Origin: Pirellula sp.
GTDB lineage: Bacteria > Planctomycetota > Planctomycetia > Pirellulales > Pirellulaceae
Assembly: GCA_021300155.1 (NCBI GenBank)
Contig: JAJTID010000077.1
Location: forward strand, 45,527 to 109,526
DNA: 64,000 bases
Reading direction: 5' to 3'
Shown piece by piece: positions 53,765-62,039 of this stretch. The notes under the pieces are model-generated. The model was not told the origin of the DNA and searched no databases. It saw only the letters and a list, made by a program, of their open reading frames with translations. A program made the position numbers and the translations under genes. How positions within the stretch are numbered: position 1 is the stretch's first letter; each line of letters starts with the position of its first letter.

Positions 53765-53890
53765 ATGAACCGCCGAGCTTTTACCCTTGTTGAGCTTTTG
53801 GTGATCGCTCCGCGATCCTTTCTACGCACGACCAATCGCAGAAAGTTGAGCAGCGCACTCGAGCTTATCAACTCATCTAAATTCACCTAG
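53765..53890 (+). pseudogene. Truncated DUF1559-type prepilin
   Basis: A 41-codon frame starting MNRRAFTLVELLVIA, the type IV-pilin-like methylation motif of planctomycete DUF1559 proteins. The normal sequence would continue with a hydrophobic stretch (IIGILVALLLPAV-like) and about 300 more residues ending in the H-x9-DG motif. Here it leaves the family after 15 residues and ends at a stop. The sequence downstream shows no remainder of the gene. A small hairpin (AACCTTGC/GCAAGGTT, 53933-53953) follows, without a T-tract. Confidence 0.7.
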
Positions 53891-54249
53891 TTCTGATTAG
53901 GCAATAGAGAAGCCCCTAGCAAGGCAATCTCCAACCTTGCGGTTAGCAAGGTTCCTCAGATGAATAAGAACCAGCGCAAAGACCTGCCTCGGTAACCAAG
54001 CCATCGAACATAAGATTCCAGGATCGGCCCCGAAGCAGCGATTACTGAGCTGCTTATTCGGCTGAGACCGCCCTAGTCTGTTTGTAGCGACTGGGTGAAA
54101 TGTAGGAGATCAAGGGGAAAAGTAGATGAAGAAATAATGGTAATAACCGTTGTAGAGAACGGATGTAATCAGATTCCGACCTACAGTTTACTTGCACTGA
54201 TTACGCGCATTACTGGAGCGTTGTACGTTACCTCTCAATCACCAATTTC
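53891..54249. other. Gene-free gap before the TadE cluster
   Basis: About 360 bases without a convincing reading frame. It contains the AACCTTGC/GCAAGGTT hairpin near its left end and is rich in stops in all frames. I see no RNA gene or repeat in it. It probably holds the promoter of the TadE/VWA/TadE genes. Confidence 0.5.
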
Positions 54250-54684
54250 ATGAAACAAAGCATTTCCTCAAATAGAAGTAATCGCCGTCTGCGATCGGCT
54301 AGGCCAAAGCGAGCTGGAGTGGCATGCGTAGAAGCTGCCTGCTTGCTACCGGTGATTCTATTGGTAGTCCTTGGCAGTGTGGAAGTGACCAATAAGATTT
54401 TTTTGAAGCAATCACTCGCGACCGCTGCTTATGAATCATGTCGAACTGCGATAGAGTCGAATGCGAAAAATGAGCTTGCCATTTCGGCAGGCATGAAGAT
54501 CTTGACGGCTCGAGGTGTGAAATCGGCAACAATTACCTTTGATCCAGAGAATATTGAGAAAGCTAAGAGGGGAGAGTTCATTCGAGTCACGGTTCATTCT
54601 GACGGCAAAGCCAATAGTATTCTCAATAACGACTTTACCGTAGCGGGTGATGTGAGTTGCACGATTGTGATGACCAAAGAATAA
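54250..54684 (+). CDS. TadE-like pseudopilin
   Basis: A TadE-family protein of 144 residues. After a basic N-terminus (RRLRSARPKRAG) comes VACVEAACLLPVILLVVLGSVEV, with the Glu at position five of the hydrophobic segment that is usual for TadE/prepilin processing sites. The C-terminal part is extracytoplasmic. It is the first of three genes with similar N-terminal modules. The ATP-dependent Tad machinery (TadA, B, C, RcpA) is not in the window, so it must lie elsewhere if it exists. Confidence 0.82.
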   Translation: MKQSISSNRSNRRLRSARPKRAGVACVEAACLLPVILLVVLGSVEVTNKIFLKQSLATAAYESCRTAIESNAKNELAISAGMKILTARGVKSATITFDPENIEKAKRGEFIRVTVHSDGKANSILNNDFTVAGDVSCTIVMTKE

Positions 54685-54732
54685 GCGATGTCGAATCTTT
54701 TTCGTTAAACACTTGGCACTAGTAATCGATTA

Positions 54733-55821
54733 ATGAAAATCATGATAGATTCACAGGATCAAACTAATACCTGCAGTTATGCTACCCACACATCACCTGT
54801 ACGGTCTAATAAGCGGCGTATTAAGCGACGTGGAAGCATAACCGTTCTAGTCGCTTTACTGATGATCGCCTTTGTCGCCATGGTGGCCATCAGTATTGAT
54901 ACTTCCTACTTACACCTATCAAGAACAGAATTACGAGCCGCAACAGACGCAGCCGCACAAGCTGCCTCGGTGACATTAGCTCGATCTCAAGATTTAACAG
55001 CAGCTTGCGAAGCGGGAATGAAGATTGCTAAAATGAACTTGGTGGGAGGTAAGCCACTCGTTCTCAATGAGTCCAACTTCATCTTTGGTAACTCGAGTCG
55101 AAATGATACGGGGAAATTTGTCTTCAAACCGAATGAGACTCCCTACAACGGTGTCAAGGTCATTGTCGACTTGAGCGCTGGCGGATCGACATCAGGCGTA
55201 AACCTCTTCTTTAGTGAACTCCACGGAGTCAAGGTATTCCGACCAAAACAAGAAGCGATTTCCACGTTTCTGGAACGAGATATCGTCATAGTGATCGATC
55301 GCTCGCTCTCGATGAAGGGCCAGCCATATAAGGACCTGTGCAATTCTCTCGATGTTTTTGTGGAAACGTTGGGTGAGACCAGCACGGAAGAGTATGTGGG
55401 CTTGGCCAGCTACGCTGGCACGGCCTCGGTTGACGTAGACTACACCACCGAATTAGCGAAGATTCCGGATGCTGCGAGAGACTTGAAGCTTAAGTCCGCG
55501 ACAAGTATTTCCGCCGGCATGGAAGCGGGTTTCACCATTATGCAGAAAGGTCGCTCGAAACTGTTTGTGGAAAGAGCGATGGTGGTGATGACCGACGGTA
55601 TTCATAATTTTGGCCAGAATCCTATCATCAATGCCCAAGAAATCGCCGCGGATGGTGTCACCATACATTCGATTACTTTCGGCGAGGATGCCGATAAAGG
55701 AAGAATGCAGGAGATCGCTAATATAGGTAGAGGAAAGTACTTACACGCAGATAATTCTGCCGAATTGAAGGAAGCTTTCAGGGATATAGCTCTGACATTA
55801 ACCACGATGATCACCGAATAA
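54733..55821 (+). CDS. TadG-like pilin with von Willebrand A domain
   Basis: A protein of 362 residues. The N-terminus is basic, followed by GSITVLVALLMIAFVAMVAISID (about 34-56), the Tad-type membrane anchor. A Tad-like linker with ATDAAAQAASVTLA follows. The C-terminal VWA domain begins DIVIVIDRSLSMKG; Asp189, Ser191 and Ser193 form the MIDAS metal site, and MVVMTDGIHN is the later metal-contacting Asp. Adhesion or surface display is likely. Flanked by the two TadE-like genes (gaps of 48 and 10 bases). Confidence 0.88.
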   Translation: MKIMIDSQDQTNTCSYATHTSPVRSNKRRIKRRGSITVLVALLMIAFVAMVAISIDTSYLHLSRTELRAATDAAAQAASVTLARSQDLTAACEAGMKIAKMNLVGGKPLVLNESNFIFGNSSRNDTGKFVFKPNETPYNGVKVIVDLSAGGSTSGVNLFFSELHGVKVFRPKQEAISTFLERDIVIVIDRSLSMKGQPYKDLCNSLDVFVETLGETSTEEYVGLASYAGTASVDVDYTTELAKIPDAARDLKLKSATSISAGMEAGFTIMQKGRSKLFVERAMVVMTDGIHNFGQNPIINAQEIAADGVTIHSITFGEDADKGRMQEIANIGRGKYLHADNSAELKEAFRDIALTLTTMITE

Positions 55822-55831
55822 ACGGTTTCGA

Positions 55832-56272
55832 ATGATTCAGAGTAGAGGTCAATCTATGAGATCCGACAGGAACAAGTTCATGCCAATAAAACAGCGTCAG
55901 TATCAACGTTTGGGTGCGGTCACCGTGGAATTTGCTCTGGTCGCCAGCATTATATTTGTAACGTTTTTGGCTGCCGCTGGGTTCTGTCGCTTATCGATGA
56001 TGCGGCACACTCTAGATAACGCAGTCTACGAAGCTGCTCGAAAAAGTATCGTGCCAGGTGCTACGGCGGCTGAAATCGAAAGTCAGGCCAAAAGTGTCTT
56101 GGCGACTTTGGGAATATCTAATGCTCAAGTGGTGGTCGATCCTAAAGAAATTACGGATGAGACCGATTTCGTAACTGTAAATATTTCTTTTCCTCTCGGA
56201 GAAGCAACCTTTATTCCTTCTGAATCGACGATGAACCGTTCTCTCACGATGCGCCGCGAACGCTCATTGTGA
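55832..56272 (+). CDS. TadE-like pseudopilin 2
   Basis: A second TadE-like protein of up to 146 residues; downstream ATG codons at 55856 and 55880 are equally good starts. The membrane anchor with the processing-type Glu is GAVTVEFALVASIIFVTFLAAAGF, followed by LDNAVYEAARKSIVPGATAAE, very like the first TadE-like protein. It ends the three-gene unit. Together they probably form a minor pilus or surface structure. Confidence 0.82.
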   Translation: MIQSRGQSMRSDRNKFMPIKQRQYQRLGAVTVEFALVASIIFVTFLAAAGFCRLSMMRHTLDNAVYEAARKSIVPGATAAEIESQAKSVLATLGISNAQVVVDPKEITDETDFVTVNISFPLGEATFIPSESTMNRSLTMRRERSL

Positions 56273-56837
56273 TTGAAGAACGATTCTCACCCTTTCCAGT
56301 CAAACCGCAATGCGATGATGTCCGAGGTTGTGCCACCGAAGATTGAGCCATGCGTTGTAATCAGGGGAATCCAGTCGAACATGACTCGCGTTTTCCTCCA
56401 ACCCAAACACAAGAGAGCCGTGGGAGTCCGTTCGTAAGGAACTGTTTGGGAAGTGAAACGGAGTCCCCATTGTTATTTAGCCTGAAACTGAGTCAGATAT
56501 TCGGGCGGCCCGCGACTACTATTCTGACAAAGGCGACCAAACATCCGAACTTTTGAGGGATGAGCTGACTCAAGTATTGAATCTTCTATCGCGTCATCCT
56601 CTTCCTTACTGCGAAATTGGATGTTGGCAATCGTTGCTTGAGAACGGTTGAGGCAATCAAGAATCTCCCTTTTTTCTTCACGTTGCGAGTCCCGATCAAA
56701 AACGTGCGCTGCAGTACAGTCAGTTTGAGCGAGTGTGCAGCAACGACACACTTGCAGGACCGTTCTCAATGCTAATCCGCATAGCCCCGCTCAATTGCTA
56801 ATGAAGGCACTTGGACTACGGCTGCATTGTTTAGGAC
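56273..56837. other. Gene-poor stretch
   Basis: About 560 bases. Only a short minus-strand frame (56473-56769, with no family match) and short plus-strand frames are present, none with a convincing start or motif. It precedes the PEP-CTERM relic and may be decayed coding sequence. No repeat or RNA gene recognised. Confidence 0.45.
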
Positions 56838-57155
56838 ACCATCGACCAGGTCGCTTCCAACGCAGTGGGGCTTAACATGAACTCAAGTACTGACACAACG
56901 ATCAGCGGCACCTCGAAAAACTTTAGCTATGCGGGCTGGACCGCTTCGGCTATACAATCGCTAGAGTCCTCGAATGGTAGTGCATTGCCTCTTACTATTG
57001 GAACTGGAAATAGTAGTACCCTCAACGTGAGCGTTACGGCGGTCTCGGAGCCGTCGTCGTTTGCGTTGATTGCTGTGGGCTTGGGAGCGGCGGCCTTTCG
57101 CCGTAGGTTACAAAACGCGGCTCGGCACTGCAGGACATTCTGGAAAAAAGCGTAA
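56838..57155 (+). pseudogene. C-terminal relic of a PEP-CTERM surface protein
   Basis: An open frame that enters after a stop at about 56832 and reads ISGTSKNFSYAGWTASAIQ, then SEPSSFALIAVGLGAAAFRRR. The latter is a PEP-CTERM sorting tail: Pro-containing SEPS motif, hydrophobic segment and Arg cluster. No signal peptide or N-terminal domain is encoded, and the frame runs past the Arg cluster by about 15 unlike residues. The best reading is a fragment of a PEP-CTERM gene that lost its 5' part. Confidence 0.6.
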
Positions 57156-57410
57156 TGTCGCTGACTAATCGTCTTCGTTCGCCGCGCGTGTTGGGCTCGT
57201 ACAGATCGTGAAAGGCTTCCAGAAGTAGCGGATAGACAGTGGCCGTGTCGATCGAAGCGAGCCATTCGAAGAAGACACCTACTCGGTTTGGCAAGAACGC
57301 CGCAGTAAACAGGACGACCTGCTGTTCGAGCCGGGTCCTGCTGCCAATCTCGTAGACAAGGGTGTTGAGGTATTCTCCACTGGAAAGGACGAGACAAATG
57401 CTGGCTGAGA
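57156..57410 (-). other. Unassigned minus-strand open frame
   Basis: Between the PEP-CTERM relic and the next gene the minus strand has an open frame reading SGEYLNTLVYEIGSRTRLEQ, VVLFTAAFLPNRVGVFF, EWLASIDTATVYPLLLEAFH and DLYEPNTRGE, with protein-like composition but no start codon in place. It may be a fragment of a larger gene. I recognise no family. Confidence 0.35.
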
Positions 57411-58280
57411 TTAAGGGCCACTAGGATTGGTTAATGCTTCCTCGCCGGCGAGTGGGCGGCGGCACTCAAACAGGCGGACGCTTCCCCCTGGTACGAAATG
57501 AGCGGGACGCCACCCACTATCAATCTCCTCTGGAAATTTGTAACACATCTTCAACGACTCTCCATCACACGACACGATACCAGAGACTACCAAATGCTGA
57601 TCGTTAGGATCCCAAACGAAGTTAACGTTACATACGGGTCCTTTAGAATTTTTCCGCTTTGAAAGATCTTGCCATTGCATATCCACTGTCTCGTTTGAAA
57701 ACATCATAAGGTCACCTTCGATCCGCAGTTCGTGTCCTCGCAGCGAGTTGGAACCATACGGTTCCTCAAGGGATTCGATGATCCATTTCCCTTGGGCCTT
57801 TTGCTTGACAGATTCGACAGTAGGGTCGGATGAGTCGTTTGAATTTTGTGTCGTTTTCTCCGCAACACTCGCAGATGAAACATCCCACTTCAAGTCGGGG
57901 TTCAGCAAGTCGGTTACTCGGCGAGCAATGATCTTCTCCATTAACTTGTCGCGCATCTCAATCGATTGCTGCATGCTTTTTAAACGCTGTGCGAGATCCG
58001 CTACTTCGGCGCGCTGCAATGCCTGGCGAGCTTCGAAAGATTTGCGAACGGCGACTTGTAGTTCATTCCTATCTGATTCGACTGTTGACTTGGATTGTTT
58101 GATCTTGTTCGCAATCTGATGCGATTGTTGCTCCAGACGGCTGTATTGGTCTTGGAGAGACTCCATCGACTCTGGAGTTCGGTCTGTCGGGGGCTGGCCT
58201 ATGACAAGTGAGCTTGTGCAGAACATCCACGCGATAAGGACTTTGGAAATCGTCGAAAGATTGCGATGATGGTACGTCAT
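57411..58280 (-). CDS. Secreted coiled-coil protein with TIGR03067-like C-terminus
   Basis: A 289-residue exported protein; the start at 58280 gives a signal peptide (LSTISKVLIAWMFCTSSLVIG), while the upstream ATG at 58334 would hide it. Residues about 40-110 form a coiled coil (SRLEQQSHQIANKIK, RNELQVAVRKSFEARQALQR, RLKSMQQSIEMRDKL). The last 120 residues (GKWIIESLEEPYGSN, HELRIEGDLMMFSN, SGIVSCDGESLKMCYKF) fit the planctomycete TIGR03067 domain loosely. It follows the kinase gene with a gap of about 65 bases, so it is probably the third gene of the sigma-kinase unit and a candidate extracytoplasmic partner. Confidence 0.68.
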   Translation of the reverse strand: MTYHHRNLSTISKVLIAWMFCTSSLVIGQPPTDRTPESMESLQDQYSRLEQQSHQIANKIKQSKSTVESDRNELQVAVRKSFEARQALQRAEVADLAQRLKSMQQSIEMRDKLMEKIIARRVTDLLNPDLKWDVSSASVAEKTTQNSNDSSDPTVESVKQKAQGKWIIESLEEPYGSNSLRGHELRIEGDLMMFSNETVDMQWQDLSKRKNSKGPVCNVNFVWDPNDQHLVVSGIVSCDGESLKMCYKFPEEIDSGWRPAHFVPGGSVRLFECRRPLAGEEALTNPSGP

Positions 58281-58344
58281 GAATTCAACTCCATTTGAAG
58301 AATGATTAAGTAGTTTCATTAGTGCGTCAGCCATTCGGAAAAAC

Positions 58345-59796
58345 TCATTTGCTTGTAGGTTCCAGGTCCCACAGTGATTTGGTTTTCAATTCAATAGGTT
58401 CCAAGTCTCTGCGAAGCGCCTCTAACTCAGTCGCATCGCTCTCCCACTGCAGCTGCGGTTCAGCCGTTATTGACATTGTCTCTGATGGTGCCGATGTGGC
58501 ATTTTCATCGATTTCTGTAGGTCGAACTTTGGACCACCAGACGCCACAGACGAGCGCAATGCCAATGGACACCAGCGTCAGCGGCAGCAACCACTTGCGT
58601 GATTTCGCTTTCCGTTGCAGCTCAACTGGTAATTCGACCGTGGTCGGCCGCTGAACATGTGCGAGACATCCTTCGAGCAAAATGTAAACTTCAGTCGGCG
58701 ATGCGAACCGATCATCAGGCGACTTGGCCAACAACTTCATCACGATCCGGTCAAGCCACTCGGGAATGCTTGGATTGACCTCTCGAATGGAACGCGGCGT
58801 GTCGTCGGTAATGCGACGAAGAACGGCATAGCTAGTTTCACTTCGAAACGGAGGATGGCCTGTGCACATGGCATAGATCACGCAGCCGAGTCCAAACAGA
58901 TCGCTGCGAGCGTCAATTGCCTCGCCGCAGACTTGCTCGGGTGACATGTAGTGCGGTGTACCTGGCTGGAAGCCGCTACGAGTCAAACTCGCATCATCAG
59001 TCGCTCGAGCTAAGCCGAAATCAGTCAGCAAGGCTCGATCGACGCCTTCATCCAACAAAATGTTCGATGGCTTCACATCGCGATGAATCAAGCCTTGAGC
59101 ATGCGCTGCAGCCAACCCCTTGGCGGCATGCATACCGATGCGCAGGACTTCGCAGACGTCGAGCGGTCCTTCGCGATCGATGCGTTGCTGCAATGACCCA
59201 CCCGCAATGAACTTCATCACCAAAAACGGATGTTCGCTGTCGGTCTCCACATTGTAAATCGGCACAACATGATCATCGACGACGGCCGCTGCAGCTCGAG
59301 CCTCTCTGGCAAACCGATTCCGCGCTGAACCACTGCTAGCCAGATAAGGAGCTAACAACTTCACAGCCACTGGTCGATTAAGTTCGGTATCGAAGGCTTT
59401 GAAGACCACCCCCATGCCGCCGCTGCCGATCAAACGCTCGACGTCGTAACGGCCGATGCGTCCTAACATCTCGGGGTGTATGGCAGGTGACAGCAACCCC
59501 CCCGCCATCGACTCGGTCCACAGGTGTTTGCGCTGCCAATACTCGCGGTCCGACCGCGGTCGGCGCGATGTATCATTTTCACCAGACGAAGATGCATCCG
59601 CATCGAACTCACGATCAGGCTGCAAGCTATCTCGAATCTCGCTCCAATGCTTCGCGTCCGCGGCCAAATGTTCCAAGCGAGCCTGACAATGAGGGCATTC
59701 GGCGAGATGGTTCGCTGAATACGTGTGATCTTTGTTGTCGCCTTGCAGCAATTGCCAGAACTGGTCGTCTGAAAAGTTCGCACAGGATCGAATCAT
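58345..59796 (-). CDS. Ser/Thr protein kinase with N-terminal zinc-binding motif
   Basis: A Hanks-type kinase of 483 residues. The N-terminus has His30-x3-Cys34-x2-Cys37 (HLAECPHC), the ligand spacing of zinc anti-sigma domains, so the protein may hold the sigma factor encoded just upstream. The kinase domain (about 116-380) has GSGGMGVVF, Lys146, HRDVKPSN (238-245), DFGLAR (259-264) and MSPEQ. One membrane helix (WLLPLTLVSIGIALVCGVWW, about 395-414) leaves a short outer tail. Its ATG overlaps the sigma-factor stop (ATGA). Confidence 0.92.
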   Translation of the reverse strand: MIRSCANFSDDQFWQLLQGDNKDHTYSANHLAECPHCQARLEHLAADAKHWSEIRDSLQPDREFDADASSSGENDTSRRPRSDREYWQRKHLWTESMAGGLLSPAIHPEMLGRIGRYDVERLIGSGGMGVVFKAFDTELNRPVAVKLLAPYLASSGSARNRFAREARAAAAVVDDHVVPIYNVETDSEHPFLVMKFIAGGSLQQRIDREGPLDVCEVLRIGMHAAKGLAAAHAQGLIHRDVKPSNILLDEGVDRALLTDFGLARATDDASLTRSGFQPGTPHYMSPEQVCGEAIDARSDLFGLGCVIYAMCTGHPPFRSETSYAVLRRITDDTPRSIREVNPSIPEWLDRIVMKLLAKSPDDRFASPTEVYILLEGCLAHVQRPTTVELPVELQRKAKSRKWLLPLTLVSIGIALVCGVWWSKVRPTEIDENATSAPSETMSITAEPQLQWESDATELEALRRDLEPIELKTKSLWDLEPTSK

Positions 59797-60386
59797 TGGG
59801 ACACCTCAAATTGCTTGGCCAGTTCACGCAATCGGCTGATGACTCGACTGCGCGCGATGTAGATGCTTCCCACCGACATGCCCAAGCGTTTAGCTGCTTC
59901 GGCAATCGAAACGCCTTCAATATGAGTCAACTGAAACGCTTTCCAAGTACTCGTGGTCACAGTGTTTTGAACTTGCTCCGCTGCCCACCGATAGACTTCG
60001 CGTCGATACTCGATGTCAAAGTGGCGCGACCAATCACCATTCGGTGCCGCCAGCTCGCTCAGCGCGGGATCACCGCCTAAGCCCACACCGCCATGCGGCC
60101 TGCGAGTCAATGTTTTGATCGCTGTATTGCGTGCGATCGTTAGCAGCCATCCGCGAAAGCGATGCTGATTGGGCCTCTCGAGCCACTGACCAACGGATTG
60201 GGAAACTGCTGTGAAAACTTGCTGTACCACATCCTCCGCATCGGCAGCTTGCAATCCTTGTCTCATAGCGAGTTTATGCACAAGTGGCCCATAGATTGCC
60301 ACGAACTCATCCCAGGCCGCCACGTCCGCCGCGTCGCGAAGGCGCACGATTAAGCTAGCTCTGGTTTCTGGTGGACTGGGAAACAT
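59793..60386 (-). CDS. ECF-type sigma factor
   Basis: An ECF sigma factor of 197 residues from the ATG at 60386; the longer frame reaching 60539 adds unlike residues. Region 2 includes DEFVAIYGPLVHKLAMRQ and AEDVVQQVFTAV (the polymerase-binding and -10 recognising part), with GWLLTIARNTAI at region 2.4. Region 4 has the helix-turn-helix VSIAEAAKRLGMSVGSIY followed by RSRVISRLRELAK. It is translationally coupled to a kinase with an anti-sigma-like zinc motif, the common planctomycete ECF-kinase layout in which phosphorylation releases the sigma factor. Promoter targets are unknown. Confidence 0.93.
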   Translation of the reverse strand: MFPSPPETRASLIVRLRDAADVAAWDEFVAIYGPLVHKLAMRQGLQAADAEDVVQQVFTAVSQSVGQWLERPNQHRFRGWLLTIARNTAIKTLTRRPHGGVGLGGDPALSELAAPNGDWSRHFDIEYRREVYRWAAEQVQNTVTTSTWKAFQLTHIEGVSIAEAAKRLGMSVGSIYIARSRVISRLRELAKQFEVSQ

Positions 60387-60893
60387 GAAGGACTCACTGA
60401 TAGTTGCGTAAATTGTCTCCACCAGTAAGTTCCACATCAGTCCAGAACCTTGCACGGACTCAAAATCTTTTTGAGAAAAATGGGGAAAGAATATCCAGAT
60501 CGGCCTCCAGACCGGTTTAGGCACCCCAAACCGCTTCAAAGAGAGCGCGTCGGATAAAACGAGATATGTTTTTTGGAAAGTTTTTCCCTTGTTTTTACGG
60601 GCTAAAAGTAAATTCCGAAAATTTTGTTGAGACGCGACTTCGACAAATTGGATGGATATATTGGGGCTTCATTTTTTGAGCGAACCTCGCGAAATCGCTT
60701 TGTTTTCTCTCGACTAGGTTATGGCTCTTTGGCGGTATCGGCGAATAACCTGGGATACTGGCGTCCGAGTTTCTCTAGGTTATTCGATTGTGCGATGGCC
60801 AGCTAGTTGTCCGCTAGGCGACTTACTACAGTAACCGGAGATGCGTTTCGATTTTCGATCACATCTTGGTTCATGTACTTGTAGGCAAAACGA
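60387..60893. other. Gene-free divergent gap
   Basis: About 500 bases between the sigma-factor gene and the SOUL gene, which diverge. AT-rich runs (60560-60620) are visible. Short open frames such as 60624-60806 lack family features. Promoters for both sides are expected here, possibly including an autoregulated ECF promoter; none was identified with confidence. Confidence 0.5.
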
Positions 60894-61505
60894 ATGAAAC
60901 GCAAGACAATGATTTATCTCTCAGTAACGGCGATCTTCGTTTTGGCTGGCATTTTCGCTTGGAATACCATGGCAAGGGCTGCCTACGAGTCGGCGGAATA
61001 CAAGGTTGTCGAATCCGACGGCAAGTTCGAAGTCCGCGAATATCCCGACCTGATGCTCGTCGCCACCACGACCAAGCTAGATGCACAAGGCCGAGATGGC
61101 AGCTTCATGAAACTGTTTCGCTACATCAGTGGAGCGAATGAATCCGACAAAAAAATCTCGATGACAACACCGGTCTTTATGGAAAATGATAAAGAGGCAT
61201 CGGCAGTCCAAATGGGTTTCGTGATGCCTAAAGAAATCGCCGTTGAAGGTGTCCCAGCACCGACCGGCGAGGGAGTCGACGTTCGCAAACGAGTTGGAGG
61301 TCGCTTTGCCGTTCTGCGATTCTCGGGCCAACTCACTACCAAGTCCGCCAAAGAATCGGAAGCAAAGCTTCGAACCTGGATGGCAACCAAAGGCCTCGTC
61401 GCCGACGACTCGGTTGAATCCAGCGGCGTAGAAACTGCTGGATACGATCCACCTTTTACTCCAGGTCCGCTGCGTCGCAACGAAGTTCTGATCCGTTTGA
61501 AGTAG
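60894..61505 (+). CDS. SOUL haem-binding family protein
   Basis: A SOUL-family protein of 203 residues. An N-terminal signal or anchor (MIYLSVTAIFVLAGIFAWNT) is followed by the SOUL fold: YKVVESDGKFEVREYPDLMLV, FMKLFRYISGANES, ISMTTPVFME, and at the end RRNEVLIRLK. Family members bind haem or tetrapyrroles; the true haem ligand is not well conserved, so binding is only probable. It is read alone, away from the sigma factor. No partner suggests its role. Confidence 0.86.
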   Translation: MKRKTMIYLSVTAIFVLAGIFAWNTMARAAYESAEYKVVESDGKFEVREYPDLMLVATTTKLDAQGRDGSFMKLFRYISGANESDKKISMTTPVFMENDKEASAVQMGFVMPKEIAVEGVPAPTGEGVDVRKRVGGRFAVLRFSGQLTTKSAKESEAKLRTWMATKGLVADDSVESSGVETAGYDPPFTPGPLRRNEVLIRLK

Positions 61506-61622
61506 ATGGAGTTGCGACTGCGTTCTTCTTGGCCCCTAGTTCGTGGCCGGTCGCACAAAGTTGTCGGAGCTGGCGTTGGGTGCGCTCGGAGAAGGGTTCC
61601 AACGGAAGGGCATTGCGTCCAA

Positions 61623-61733
61623 CTACAGTAGGTCCGGAACCCATCCACCGACGATTACCAGATCATCGCGCATCGCACCCAGTGCATTGAGCTCCTCCAG
61701 CAAAACGGCTCGGACCGCTTCAGTTTCCTTCAT
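61623..61733 (-). pseudogene. Truncated nucleotidyltransferase-like fragment
   Basis: A short frame of 36 residues ending IVGGWVPDLL and a stop. The GGWVPxLL phrase is the start of the nucleotidyltransferase core found in AbiEii/DUF1814-type toxins and relatives; the expected HxGTxDxDL continuation is lost after the stop. Its ATG overlaps the end of another minus-strand frame (PLQTYLDLGVMDGRGEEA to HYEGN, about 61720-61880) that may be a fragment of the partner gene. The region is a toxin-antitoxin-like relic. Confidence 0.5.
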
Positions 61734-62039
61734 AGTGCTCCGCCGTTTGTTCAATCGCTTCCGTGAATGGCTGTTTAAAGCATTTCTCGGAGATCGCCAT
61801 GGCCGCTTCTTCACCGCGACCATCCATCACTCCTAAATCGAGGTACGTTTGCAAAGGAGAATTGTCTGAAGTGTCTCGCCAAGTCGATTGCTCAAGTAGC
61901 TTTCACCTCGCATATAGAAGTTGTATTCTCGCGGCTTGTGGTTTCAGTAGCGATTCACCCAATCGCCCAACAAATCATCAGGCCGCTTCAAGCGAACATG
62001 TCCCTCTTGCATCACCGCATAGGTTTACCTCGCCTGTTG
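61734..62039. other. Decayed coding stretch
   Basis: A minus-strand frame ends at 61720 after PLQTYLDLGVMDGRGEEA and AEHYEGN, overlapping the nucleotidyltransferase start in the way of a two-gene operon. Frames break before 61900. A further minus-strand stretch (MQEGHVRLKRPDDLLGDWV) is seen near 61950-62015. None can be assigned. Confidence 0.4.

Noticed and set aside
53933..53953. AACCTTGC/GCAAGGTT hairpin as a terminator
   Set aside because: No T-tract follows and it lies after a dead gene fragment; noted only inside the gap description.
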